Assembly: GCF_048323675.1 (NCBI RefSeq)
Contig: NZ_JBLWFK010000005.1
Location: 496,001-560,000 of the forward strand
From: Mangrovimicrobium sp048323675
Lineage (GTDB): Bacteria; Pseudomonadota; Gammaproteobacteria; Pseudomonadales; Halieaceae
Length of the DNA stretch: 64,000 bases
Reading direction: 5' to 3'
The notes below the pieces were generated by a model. That model was given only the letters and a program-made list of their open reading frames with translations. It was not told the origin of the DNA and did no database searches. The translations under genes and the position numbers were made by a program. How positions within the stretch are numbered: position 1 is the first letter of the stretch; each line of letters starts with the position of its first letter. Shown piece by piece: positions 1-8,128 of this stretch.

Positions 1-568
1 TCGCGTTGGCCGCCTCGACATCCTTTCCCGCCAGCAAGTTGCCAAAGGCCGCGCCGAAAGGCCGCAGGTTGACGCGAATCATCAGGCCGCAGAAAACCAT
101 GGCCGCGAAAACAAGGATTTTCCAGCCCAGCCAGGCGCCGCTGGCCTGCAGCGCACCAACCAGAATCGCGCCGCCGACGGCGAACAGGGCCACGACCACG
201 GTGATGCGGAACCAGAAATCCACCTCGGCAATGTATTTTGCCGCAGGCGTTCCCTCGCGCAGGTAAATCGTCAGCACCATGGCGAACCAGAGGATCACCG
301 CCAGCCACAGGCCGAGCATGGCCGCGATGGGCAGTGCCAGCATGCCGGCACTGGTGGCCAGTTGCGCGCCGAGGGCGAGGATCAGCGGCATGGCCAGTTT
401 CGGGCCCATGTCGCAGGCCAGCATGATGTGCAGCGCAGTGCCGCGCGCCTCGTTGCCGAGGTCCTCGCGCACCACCTGGCGGCTGGCGAGGTAGGTGCCG
501 AGGTCGCCGCCCAGCCAGTAGACGAAGGCGATCAGGTGGGCGAATTTGAGCGCGAGGTAGATGCTCAT
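1..568 (-). CDS. Integral membrane protein, C-terminus cut by window edge
   Basis: This minus-strand frame stays open from the ATG at 568 to the window edge (about 189 residues), so the C-terminus is missing. The protein begins MSIYLALKFAHLIAFVYWLG. It has roughly four hydrophobic segments (about residues 5-22, 55-75, 78-98 and 120-165), so it should sit in the inner membrane. A Shine-Dalgarno-like GGAGAT lies just upstream of the ATG. The early His and the W-L-G-G stretch resemble small CopD/DUF2269-type membrane proteins, but I cannot assign a function. It is divergent from the nitrilase-like gene at 693, with a shared 124-bp upstream region. The lack of other recognisable domains keeps this a descriptive call. 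Confidence 0.75.
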   Translation of the reverse strand, partial: MSIYLALKFAHLIAFVYWLGGDLGTYLASRQVVREDLGNEARGTALHIMLACDMGPKLAMPLILALGAQLATSAGMLALPIAAMLGLWLAVILWFAMVLTIYLREGTPAAKYIAEVDFWFRITVVVALFAVGGAILVGALQASGAWLGWKILVFAAMVFCGLMIRVNLRPFGAAFGNLLAGKDVEAANA

Positions 569-692
569 GGCCGGTATCTCCATTGCGTTGCCGCTTGGCA
601 AAAGTCAAAAAAACTGGCGGCGGGATTGATAGGATAGGGTGCTGTCGCCCTCGCCCGGGTGCTTTGACATTTATCACCTTTGGACATTCTTT

Positions 693-2381
693 ATGACCGC
701 CACCATCCGTGTAGCCGCCGCGCAGTTCCATGTCGGCAACGATGTCGCCGCCAATCTCGCCACCTGCCTGCGCATGCTCGACAGCGCCGCCGAATGCCGG
801 CCGGACCTGATCCTGCTGCCCGAGTTCTGCAACCACCTGTCCTGGTATGACAGCGGCGAGCAGTGCTACGAGGTGGCGGTCGAACTGGACGGGCCCTTTC
901 TCGCCGCAATCGCCGCGAAGGCGGCGGAGCTCGGTGTTTACGTGGCGATCAATTGCACGGTGCGCCGCCCGGGCGGCCTGACCACCGGTTCCAGCCTGCT
1001 CTACTCGCCGCAGGGTGAGTTGCTGGCGGACAACACCAAGCAGATCTACATCGGCCACGAGAACACTTTCCTGGAGAAGGCGCTGACGCCGGCGCCGGTA
1101 GTGGACACCCCGCTCGGTCGACTCGGTCTCTACGCCTGCATGGACGGCGTGATCAACGAACCGCCGCGGGCGCTGGCCCTCAACGGCGCACAGGTATTGC
1201 TCAACAGCTTCAATTCCTTCGCCACTGACGAAGGCAGCCTGCACGTGCCGGTGCGGGCAGCGGAGAACCGGGTGTTCGTGGTGGCGGCGAACAAGGTGGG
1301 GCCGCTGGTGCCGGAGGGCATGCTCGACGCGGTAAGTGCGGCCACCGGGATACCGCCACGTTTCCTCTGCGGCGCCGGCGAGAGCCAGATCGTGGCCCCG
1401 GACGGCGAGGTGCTGGCCATCGCGTCGATGGACCAGGAGGAAGTGATTTTCGCCGACATCCAGCCGGCGCTGGCGCTCGACAAGCGCCGTCCGGACGGCA
1501 CCGACCTGTTCGCCAGCCGGCGTCCCGCGCTGTACCGGCCGATCACCGACGACCCCGCCGGCCAGCAACTGCCGACCATGGGTGGTGCGCAGCAACTGCA
1601 GGCTGCGCTGGTACAGTGGGGGGGCGAGGCGGACGCGGCGCAGCTGGGCGAGCAGGTCGCCGCGGCGGTGCGCGGCGGCGCAGCGCTGGTACTGCTGCCA
1701 CCGCTGTTTGCTGCCGCGAGCGAGCCCGGCGCCGCGGCGGAACGTTGCGCCGCCCTGTTGCCGGTGATCAGCGCCGCGGCGGGCGAAGCGCATGTCGCCA
1801 CCAGTGCAGTCCTGCCGGGCGAAACCGGACTGCAGCACTGTGCGGTGCTGCTCGATCGCCACGGCATCGCCCTGCGCCAGCCCCAGGTGCACCGCTCCGA
1901 GCGTTTCGCCTTCAGCGTACTGGCCGACACATTCAGCAGCCTGGAACTGCCCGGGGCGCGGGTCGCGGTGCTCACCAGCGACGACACGCTCTACCCGGAG
2001 ACCTTCCGGCTGCTGGCCCTGCAGGGCGTCGAGGTGGCGCTGGTACCGCTGGCCCCGCTGGAGGCCTGGGAGCTGCGCACCGGGCTGGTGGAGCGCGCTG
2101 CGGAGAACCGCATCAACCTGCTGGCCTGCGTGGCTGACGCGCAGTTCGGGGAGAGTCTCGCCTGTGTGCTGCAAACCGACTTCACGGTGCTCACCGAATG
2201 GCAGGAGCGGCCCTTCGACGGCCTGCTCAGCCAGCCCGAACTGACCCGCTTCCCGGCCGGGGCCGGGGTATTTCCGGTGATCCTGCGGCCGGCCAACGCG
2301 GCGAACAAGGTGGTGTCCGAGAACACCGACCTGCTGGCGGACCGTCCCTGGCAGCCGTGTTCTGTGATAAGTGCGCCGTGA
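693..2381 (+). CDS. Two-domain nitrilase-superfamily amidohydrolase
   Basis: A 562-residue protein made of two tandem carbon-nitrogen hydrolase (nitrilase-fold) domains, about residues 1-285 and 300-550. The first keeps the Glu-Lys-Cys triad: E44 in LLPEF, K116 in NTKQIYIG and C149 in LYACMDG. The second has lost it: Glu is replaced in LLPPLF (P337) and Cys is replaced in VLTSDD (about S429). The second half therefore probably acts as a built-in pseudo-subunit of the usual nitrilase dimer. The family hydrolyses amides, nitriles or carbamoyl groups; the substrate is unknown. The chosen ATG gives an N-terminus (MTATIRVAAAQF) matching its paralogue at 13516. It is the first gene of a plus-strand run with redox enzymes and a transporter, which suggests a catabolic amidase. 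Confidence 0.85.
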   Translation: MTATIRVAAAQFHVGNDVAANLATCLRMLDSAAECRPDLILLPEFCNHLSWYDSGEQCYEVAVELDGPFLAAIAAKAAELGVYVAINCTVRRPGGLTTGSSLLYSPQGELLADNTKQIYIGHENTFLEKALTPAPVVDTPLGRLGLYACMDGVINEPPRALALNGAQVLLNSFNSFATDEGSLHVPVRAAENRVFVVAANKVGPLVPEGMLDAVSAATGIPPRFLCGAGESQIVAPDGEVLAIASMDQEEVIFADIQPALALDKRRPDGTDLFASRRPALYRPITDDPAGQQLPTMGGAQQLQAALVQWGGEADAAQLGEQVAAAVRGGAALVLLPPLFAAASEPGAAAERCAALLPVISAAAGEAHVATSAVLPGETGLQHCAVLLDRHGIALRQPQVHRSERFAFSVLADTFSSLELPGARVAVLTSDDTLYPETFRLLALQGVEVALVPLAPLEAWELRTGLVERAAENRINLLACVADAQFGESLACVLQTDFTVLTEWQERPFDGLLSQPELTRFPAGAGVFPVILRPANAANKVVSENTDLLADRPWQPCSVISAP

Positions 2382-2546
2382 TCAGTGCGTTGTAATTGGT
2401 GCCCCGCGACCGGATTGCAGCGCTTTGCTGTCTGTCAGTTTTGCGATTTATCAACACCCCGCGGCCTCCGGCCATGCACACTCAGGGCTGATTGATAGTA
2501 AATCCGGTCGCCGCCACTGCGGCGCCGGCAGCAACTGGAGCGCGAT

Positions 2547-3302
2547 ATGAGTGAGATTCAGCAATCCCTCCCGGAAGCACTTTTCCGGGGCACACTGGAG
2601 GCCATCGTGACGCGCTTTGGCCTGGTGGAGCAGGCGGGCGAAGACGGGGGACCCTGGATGACCCTGGCGAGCCAGTTGCCCATGGTACAGGGCAGCGTCG
2701 GCAACGTGCGCCTGTTCACCGGCGCGCCGCTGTTCCGCCTGGTCACCTGTTCGCTGACTGTGGCGCCGATGCAGCTGGACTCCCACATGCTGTTCGCCTT
2801 TACCCCCGGCAACTCGCCGCTGCCTCACTTCACCCTGGATTCGGTCAAGGCCGGCGAGCACTTCGCCTTTCACCTCGACCTGATTCCGCGACTCGACCTC
2901 GGGGCGAACCTCGCCTACATGGACAGCGTGTTCCAGCCGCTGACCGAAGTGTTCGAGGCCGCCCGCGACATCGAGGGCCTGTCCCGGGCGCACCTGTCGC
3001 CGCGGCAGCTCGCGGTGATGTCGCCGTGGATGCTCGCCCACCGCGCCGATGCGTCCGCCTTTCAGGCCATCGAGGGCACTGTGCAGGCCTACCGCGAGCA
3101 CTGGTGCGGCCTGGTGGAAGCAGGCATTCCCGCCGAGGTGTGCGCTGGTGTCAGCGGCGAGGCGCTGCAGGCCCGCAACCTGGCCAACAAGGCCATGCTG
3201 TTCAGCCCGGAGATCGATCCGGTATGGCAGCGCATCGAAGGGCTGATCGGCGCCGAGGCAGTGGCTGCCCAGCGCGCCCTGTTGCTGGGGGACGACGAAT
3301 GA
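2547..3302 (+). CDS. Possible ferredoxin-dependent bilin / red chlorophyll catabolite reductase-like protein
   Basis: A 251-residue soluble protein with no signal peptide or membrane segment. The middle (about residues 85-130) reads SPLPHFTLDSV, then a strand-like FAFHLDLIPRLDL, then a helix. The C-terminal part ends with a long helix containing ARNLANKAMLFSPEI. By eye this layout resembles ferredoxin-dependent bilin reductases and plant-type red chlorophyll catabolite reductase, which reduce open-chain tetrapyrroles with electrons from ferredoxin. The match is a pattern judgement, not an alignment score, and the reaction here is unknown. Its stop overlaps the start of the next gene (ATGA), so it is very likely translated together with the acyl-CoA-dehydrogenase-like flavoprotein. 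If the resemblance fails, it is a conserved hypothetical catabolic protein. Confidence 0.5.
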   Translation: MSEIQQSLPEALFRGTLEAIVTRFGLVEQAGEDGGPWMTLASQLPMVQGSVGNVRLFTGAPLFRLVTCSLTVAPMQLDSHMLFAFTPGNSPLPHFTLDSVKAGEHFAFHLDLIPRLDLGANLAYMDSVFQPLTEVFEAARDIEGLSRAHLSPRQLAVMSPWMLAHRADASAFQAIEGTVQAYREHWCGLVEAGIPAEVCAGVSGEALQARNLANKAMLFSPEIDPVWQRIEGLIGAEAVAAQRALLLGDDE

Positions 3303-4597
3303 GCATCGCGAATGACACACTGGCGCCGGTCCGGCTGACCGGTGAAGTGCTGGTCGAGAACATGACGGCCGCCGAACGCAGCCGCGCCGGGCGGGTGGAG
3401 TCGGTATTGCCGGCCCTGCGCGAACAGGCGGCCGCGGTGGATGCCGAAGGGGCCTTCCATCGCCCCCATGTGCAGACGCTGTCCGCAGCGGGCCTGCTCG
3501 GGCTGATCGTGCCGGAACAGTACGGCGGCCTCGGCGGCGGCCTGCGCGACCTGTGTGCGGCGACCTTTGCCCTCGCTACCGCTTGCCCGTCTACTGCGCT
3601 CACCTTCTTTTTCCACTGCAGTTCCGCCTCGCGCGGCCTGCTGGCCCTGGAGGCCATCGAGGCCGGCCTGATCAGTGCCGATGAAGAGCCCACGGTGCGC
3701 GCCTTCGCCGAGCAGGTCCTCAGCACCATGGGGCGCGGCCAGTGGCTGGCCAATTTCGCCAGCGAATCGGTGAAATCGGAAAAGGCCGCGGTCACCATCG
3801 GCACCCGCGCCCGCAAGGTCGAGGGCGGCTACCTGCTGAACGGGGTCAAGTCCTTCGGCTGCGCCACCGGCGTGGCGGACCGCTACCTGGTCACCGCGAG
3901 CCTGGAGGGCTACGACACCGCCGAGGGCCTGTGTACCTTTTTCGTCGAGCGCGACGCCGAAGGCGTCAGCGAACGGGCGAAGTGGGACGCCATCGGCATG
4001 CGCGGCACCGCCACCCACGGCATCGTGCTGGAGGAGGTGTTCGTCGCCGATGGCAACGCCATGGCGATCCCCGGCGTGTTTACCCGCTGCATGCAGATGA
4101 GCCGCGGCTCCTTTGTCGGCAACCAGGTGGCGGGGGTGGCCTGCTACCTCGGCGCGGCCTGGTCACTGTACCAGTACACCATCACCGACCTGCGTACCCG
4201 GCGCTTCGCCGACAGCGACAAGCCGGTGGGCACCGCGCCCTACCAGCAGGAGCTGATCGGCAGCATGCTCAACGACCTGGAAACCGCGCTGCTCTGGCTG
4301 CGCCGGCAGATCGACCTGGAAAGCATCGAGCCGCCATTGCTATCAAAACAGGAAGTCGTAAAGCGCTGGCGCCTGTGCAAGGGCACCGTGGCGGAGGCGG
4401 CCTTCCGGGTCGGCACCGCCTCGCTCAAGGCCTGCGGCACCGGCGGTACCGGCAACACCGGGGTGCCCGCCCGCGCCCTGCGCGACCTGGCCATGGGCCT
4501 GGTGCAGGCCTTCCCCGCAGAACGCGGCCGGCTGATGGCAGCGCAGATGGAAATCGAGGGCAGCGAACAGGCCTCCTTCGGCACCCGGGCGGGGTGA
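3299..4597 (+). CDS. Acyl-CoA dehydrogenase-family flavoprotein, atypical
   Basis: A 432-residue member of the acyl-CoA dehydrogenase fold: helical N-domain (to about 150), beta domain with NFASESVKSEKAAV and LNGVKSFGCATG (about 150-270), then a helical C-domain with GGTGNTGVPARALRDLAMG. In ordinary acyl-CoA dehydrogenases a catalytic Glu lies in a Y-E-G-T stretch after that point; here the region reads QAFPAERG (near residue 405), so the usual base is absent. The protein may be a divergent dehydrogenase or one of the oxygenase-like members (DszC/HpaB-type relatives) that share the fold. Start ATG overlaps the preceding stop by 4 nt; the aldehyde dehydrogenase follows after 5 nt. It probably acts on the same substrate as its neighbours, using FAD or FMN. 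Confidence 0.82.
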   Translation: MSIANDTLAPVRLTGEVLVENMTAAERSRAGRVESVLPALREQAAAVDAEGAFHRPHVQTLSAAGLLGLIVPEQYGGLGGGLRDLCAATFALATACPSTALTFFFHCSSASRGLLALEAIEAGLISADEEPTVRAFAEQVLSTMGRGQWLANFASESVKSEKAAVTIGTRARKVEGGYLLNGVKSFGCATGVADRYLVTASLEGYDTAEGLCTFFVERDAEGVSERAKWDAIGMRGTATHGIVLEEVFVADGNAMAIPGVFTRCMQMSRGSFVGNQVAGVACYLGAAWSLYQYTITDLRTRRFADSDKPVGTAPYQQELIGSMLNDLETALLWLRRQIDLESIEPPLLSKQEVVKRWRLCKGTVAEAAFRVGTASLKACGTGGTGNTGVPARALRDLAMGLVQAFPAERGRLMAAQMEIEGSEQASFGTRAG

Positions 4598-4602
4598 GCC
4601 CG

Positions 4603-6060
4603 ATGTCCGGAACCGTGCAACAGTATCCGCTGTTGCTCGGCGGCCGCGCCAGCGCGCCGGCCGGCGGGCAGTATTTCGATGTCACCGCCCCCGCCGACGG
4701 CGCCCTGCTGGCCCGGGTGGGCCGTGCCGGCGCGGCGGATGTCGGGGCCGCCGTGGCGCTCGCGCGCGAGGGTTTCCGGCAGTGGTCCGCCCTCGCCCCG
4801 GCGGCGCGGGAGGCGGTATTGCTGCGCGCCGCGGACCTGGTCGCCAGCGAGGGCGAGGCGCGTTTCCTCGACACGCTGATCGATGAAAGCGGCAGCGTGA
4901 TCAGCAAGGCGCGGGTGGAAATCCGCTACGCGGTGGACCTGCTGCGCACCGCCGCGGGGGAGGCGCGCCGCCTCTATGGCGACACCTTCCCCAACGACAA
5001 TCCCGAGCGCCTGTCGCTGGTCCTGCGCGAGCCGCTGGGGGTGGTCGGGGTGATCTCCCCCTACAACGCGCCGCTGTCGCTGCTGGTGAAAATGAGCGCC
5101 TTCCCGCTCGCCGCCGGCAACGCCCTGGTGATCAAGCCCTCCGAAGAAACGCCGCTGACCGCCCTGGCCTTCGGCCAGTTGCTGCTCGATGCGGGCCTGC
5201 CCCCGGCGGCGATATCCATTGTCACCGGCTATGGCGCCGAGTGCGGCGCACCGCTGGTGGAGCATCCCGACCTCGATTGCATTGCCCTGACCGGCTCCAC
5301 CGCGACCGGTATCGCCGTGGGCACCGCCGCCATGCGCAGGATGCGCCGCTGCCAGCTGGAGCTCGGCGGCAAGAGCGCGCTGCTGGTGCTGGCGGACGCG
5401 GACCCGGAGCGGGCCGCGGCCATCGCCGCGGACGGCATCTTCACCCACGCCGGGCAGATCTGCATGGCCAACTCCCGGGTGGTGGTGGAGGAAAGCCTGC
5501 TGGAGCCATTTTTGCAGGCCTTCGTGGCCCGGGCCGAGGCCCTGCACCTGGGTGACCTGCGCGACGAAAAGACCCGTTACGGGCCGCTGATCCATCGCGC
5601 CGCGCTGGACAAGGCTCTCGATCAGGTGCGCGCGGCGGTGGAAGGCGGCGCGCAGCTGCTGACCGGCGGCGCAGCGCTGCGCGGCCTGGTGATGCATCCC
5701 ACGATCCTGCGCGAGCCGCCCCGGGACAGCGCCGTCTGGCGCGAGGAAACCTTCGCCCCGGTGGTGTCCGTGGTCGGCGCGGGCGATCTCGACGAGGCGA
5801 TCGTGATCGCCAACGACAGCGACTACGGCCTCTCCGCGGCGGTGCTCACCAATGACCTGCAGCGCGGCCTGGCCGCCGCCCGCCGCCTGCGCAGCGGCAG
5901 CGTGCACATCGGCATGCACGCCTTCCAGAGCAACGCGATGGCGCCGATTGGCGGCGTCGGCTTGTCCGGCCTGGGGCGCAGTGGCGGCAAGTACAGCACC
6001 GAGGAATTTACCGAGCTGAAGTGGATCAGCGTGGAAGCGCCAGCCTATGAAAAACATTGA
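4603..6060 (+). CDS. NAD(P)-dependent aldehyde dehydrogenase
   Basis: A 485-residue aldehyde dehydrogenase of normal length. It has the substrate/cofactor stretch SPYNAPLSLLVKM (about 152-164), the NAD-binding Lys in NALVIKPSEE (K178), the general base E253 in LELGGKS, and the nucleophile C287 in THAGQICMANSR. The family oxidises aldehydes to acids. The sequence is closest in style to the benzaldehyde/vanillin/salicylaldehyde group, but the substrate cannot be read from motifs alone. The ATG at 4603 lies 5 nt after the flavoprotein stop; the next gene starts inside its 3' end (6047), so it is part of one transcript. An upstream open extension in this frame to 3742 is only the shadow of the flavoprotein gene. 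Confidence 0.92.
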   Translation: MSGTVQQYPLLLGGRASAPAGGQYFDVTAPADGALLARVGRAGAADVGAAVALAREGFRQWSALAPAAREAVLLRAADLVASEGEARFLDTLIDESGSVISKARVEIRYAVDLLRTAAGEARRLYGDTFPNDNPERLSLVLREPLGVVGVISPYNAPLSLLVKMSAFPLAAGNALVIKPSEETPLTALAFGQLLLDAGLPPAAISIVTGYGAECGAPLVEHPDLDCIALTGSTATGIAVGTAAMRRMRRCQLELGGKSALLVLADADPERAAAIAADGIFTHAGQICMANSRVVVEESLLEPFLQAFVARAEALHLGDLRDEKTRYGPLIHRAALDKALDQVRAAVEGGAQLLTGGAALRGLVMHPTILREPPRDSAVWREETFAPVVSVVGAGDLDEAIVIANDSDYGLSAAVLTNDLQRGLAAARRLRSGSVHIGMHAFQSNAMAPIGGVGLSGLGRSGGKYSTEEFTELKWISVEAPAYEKH

Positions 6061-6883
6061 GGGCAGCATCGACCGGATGAAAACTCGCGAGCGCAGCCAG
6101 TACAGCGATGGCTACCTCGACAACTACGTCGGCCACCGGGCACGCATCGGGGTCATCCTGCCCTCGACCAATACCTCGGTCGAGTACGACTGCCAGCGCA
6201 TCGTCCCGCGCGGGGTGAGCTGGCACTTCGGCCGCTTCCTGATCGAGCATGTCGACTTCCGCGACGACGCCAACTTCCTGCACTTCCTCGACCTGATGCG
6301 CCAGACCATCGGCGCGTCCATTGAAAGCATCCTCACCTGCCGCCCCGACCACGTCATGCTGGGCATGTCGGCGGAGACCTTCTGGGGCGGGATCAAGGGC
6401 AACGACGGCTTTGTCGATCGCATCCAGCAGTTGCTGGGGGAGGGCACTGGCCTGACTACTGGCGCCAACGCGGCGCAACGCGCGCTGGAGGTGCTCGGGG
6501 TGGCCGGCAACAGCGGCAAGACCATCTCGGTGATCACGCCCTACCAGCCGGTGGGCGACCGCAACGTGCGGCTGTTCTTCGAGGATGCCGGCTACCGGGT
6601 CAAGCATGTGCTCGGCCTGCGCTGCGCCAACGCCCACGATGCCATCGCCCTGCTGCCGGAGCAGCGGATCATGGAGGCTGTGCGCGAGGTGGACGGCGAC
6701 GATGTCGACGCCATTGTGCAGGTGGGTACCAACCTCAGCACGCTGGGTATCTTCCCCACGCTGGAGAAGTGGCTGGCCAAGCCGCTGCTGCCGATCAACG
6801 TCGCCACCTGCTGGCACGCCCTGCGCAGCTGCGGTATCCGCGACCAGTTCGACCATCTGGGGAGACTTTTCGAGCAACACTGA
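6047..6883 (+). CDS. Maleate isomerase / Asp-Glu racemase superfamily protein without the usual cysteines
   Basis: A 278-residue protein of the Asp/Glu racemase fold, most like the maleate isomerase / arylmalonate decarboxylase / EutA branch. Supporting marks are GVILPSTNTSVEYD near residue 34, VITPYQPVGDRNV near 162, a TNLSTLG loop near 228 and NVATCWHALR near 251. The two positions that usually carry catalytic cysteines (A-C-T-S and S-C-T-N-L in relatives) read GMSA (M107) and VGTNL (G227) here. Either the reaction differs from cysteine-based isomerisation, or the protein binds the substrate without turning it over. The ATG overlaps the aldehyde dehydrogenase stop by 14 nt; an internal ATG at 6077 is an alternative start. 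It is likely co-translated with the catabolic genes on both sides. Confidence 0.8.
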   Translation: MKNIEGSIDRMKTRERSQYSDGYLDNYVGHRARIGVILPSTNTSVEYDCQRIVPRGVSWHFGRFLIEHVDFRDDANFLHFLDLMRQTIGASIESILTCRPDHVMLGMSAETFWGGIKGNDGFVDRIQQLLGEGTGLTTGANAAQRALEVLGVAGNSGKTISVITPYQPVGDRNVRLFFEDAGYRVKHVLGLRCANAHDAIALLPEQRIMEAVREVDGDDVDAIVQVGTNLSTLGIFPTLEKWLAKPLLPINVATCWHALRSCGIRDQFDHLGRLFEQH

Positions 6884-6908
6884 TGCAGGTGAATACCAGG
6901 GGACCGGC

Positions 6909-8096
6909 ATGCTGATCATTTTTCTCGTTATTGTGCTGGACCTCGTGGGCTTCGGCATCATGGTGCCGATCCTCGCCTACTACGTGGTGCAGCTCGGCGG
7001 CGGACCCGAGTTGGCCACCCTGTGCATGTCGCTCTACTCCCTGGGGATGCTGGTAGCGACACCAGTGATGGGACGGCTGTCGGATATCCACGGCCGCAAG
7101 CCGGTGCTGGTACTGTCGATGGTCGGCGCCATCATCGGTTACCTCATGCTCGGCTTTGCCGAATCGATATGGGTGATCGCGCTGTCGCGGCTGCTGGCCG
7201 GATCGATGGCGGGGAACATCTCCGCGGCCCAGGCTTATATCGCCGATATCACCAGTCCCGCCGACCGGGCAAAAGGGATGGGCATGATCGGCGCCGCTTT
7301 CGGTATCGGTTTCATTCTCGGCCCCGCCCTCGGCAGCTGGCTGGCGGGGGATGACTTCGCCACCGCCAACCTGGTCACCCCGGCCCTGCTGTCTGCGGCG
7401 CTGGCGACCCTGGCCTTGCTGACGGTGATCTTCCGGCTGCCCGAGAGCCTCCACCCGACGCACCGGGCGGCCGCCCGGGAGGCGCCCCGGGTTGGCCGCA
7501 TCCGCGCCCTGGGCATGCTCTGGTCGCGCAACCTGGTGCCGCAGTTTCTCATCGGCGTGCTCTTCTACAACCTCGGCGCGGGCCTGGTCGAGGCCATCTA
7601 TCCCCTGTGGGTTCGCGATACCGGCATTGCCGCGGGGCCGCGGGACCTGACGCCGCTGCTGCTCGCCGGCGGGCTGGTGATGGCGGTGGTCCAGGGCGGG
7701 CTGATCGGGCCCCTGGCGCGCCGGTTTGGCGAGCGCTGCCTGTTCCAGTGGGGGGCGCTGCTGTTTACGCTGGCGATGCTGGCGACCATTGCCGCCGGGA
7801 CGAAGAGTAACTACTACGCCGCGATGGCGGCGATTGCGCTGCAGTCCATCGCCTCCGCGCTGGTGCTCACTTCGATGCAGAGCCTGGTTTCACAACTGGC
7901 GGAGCCGCAGGAGCGCGGCATGCTGCTGGGGGTATATGCCTCGGCGGGCACACTGGGGCGGGCTGCCGGCACACTGTTGACCGGCCTGTTGTTCGCCCAA
8001 TTGGGTATTCACAGTCCCTACTGGATCGCGGCGGGAGTCATGCTGCTGTTGCTGGTGATTGCCCGGGACGTAGCATCGCGGTCCCGGGCAGTTTGA
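6909..8096 (+). CDS. Major facilitator superfamily transporter (TetA/DHA1-like)
   Basis: A 395-residue protein with about twelve membrane segments. The signature GRLSDIHGRKPVL follows helix 2, and AAFGIGFILGPALGSWLAG marks helix 5, as in drug:H+ antiporter 1 (TetA-like) transporters. The ATG at 6909 starts directly at the first membrane helix (MLIIFLVIVLDLVGFG), as is common in this group. The gene lies 25 nt downstream of the racemase-like gene in the same direction and closes the catabolic run. In that context import of a substrate or export of a product or intermediate is more likely than antibiotic efflux, but the direction of transport cannot be seen. Confidence 0.9.
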   Translation: MLIIFLVIVLDLVGFGIMVPILAYYVVQLGGGPELATLCMSLYSLGMLVATPVMGRLSDIHGRKPVLVLSMVGAIIGYLMLGFAESIWVIALSRLLAGSMAGNISAAQAYIADITSPADRAKGMGMIGAAFGIGFILGPALGSWLAGDDFATANLVTPALLSAALATLALLTVIFRLPESLHPTHRAAAREAPRVGRIRALGMLWSRNLVPQFLIGVLFYNLGAGLVEAIYPLWVRDTGIAAGPRDLTPLLLAGGLVMAVVQGGLIGPLARRFGERCLFQWGALLFTLAMLATIAAGTKSNYYAAMAAIALQSIASALVLTSMQSLVSQLAEPQERGMLLGVYASAGTLGRAAGTLLTGLLFAQLGIHSPYWIAAGVMLLLLVIARDVASRSRAV

Positions 8097-8128
8097 TGGC
8101 GCAGGTAATGTCCAGTGAACTCCCCCGA

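Noticed and set aside
3742..4602. Long plus-strand open frame upstream of the aldehyde dehydrogenase start
   Set aside because: It overlaps the acyl-CoA-dehydrogenase-like gene in another frame and has Arg/Pro/Gly-rich composition typical of a shadow. The real start is the ATG at 4603.
4240..6069. 609-codon minus-strand open frame
   Set aside because: It lies opposite a recognised aldehyde dehydrogenase and has no domain; it is an antisense shadow of GC-rich coding DNA.
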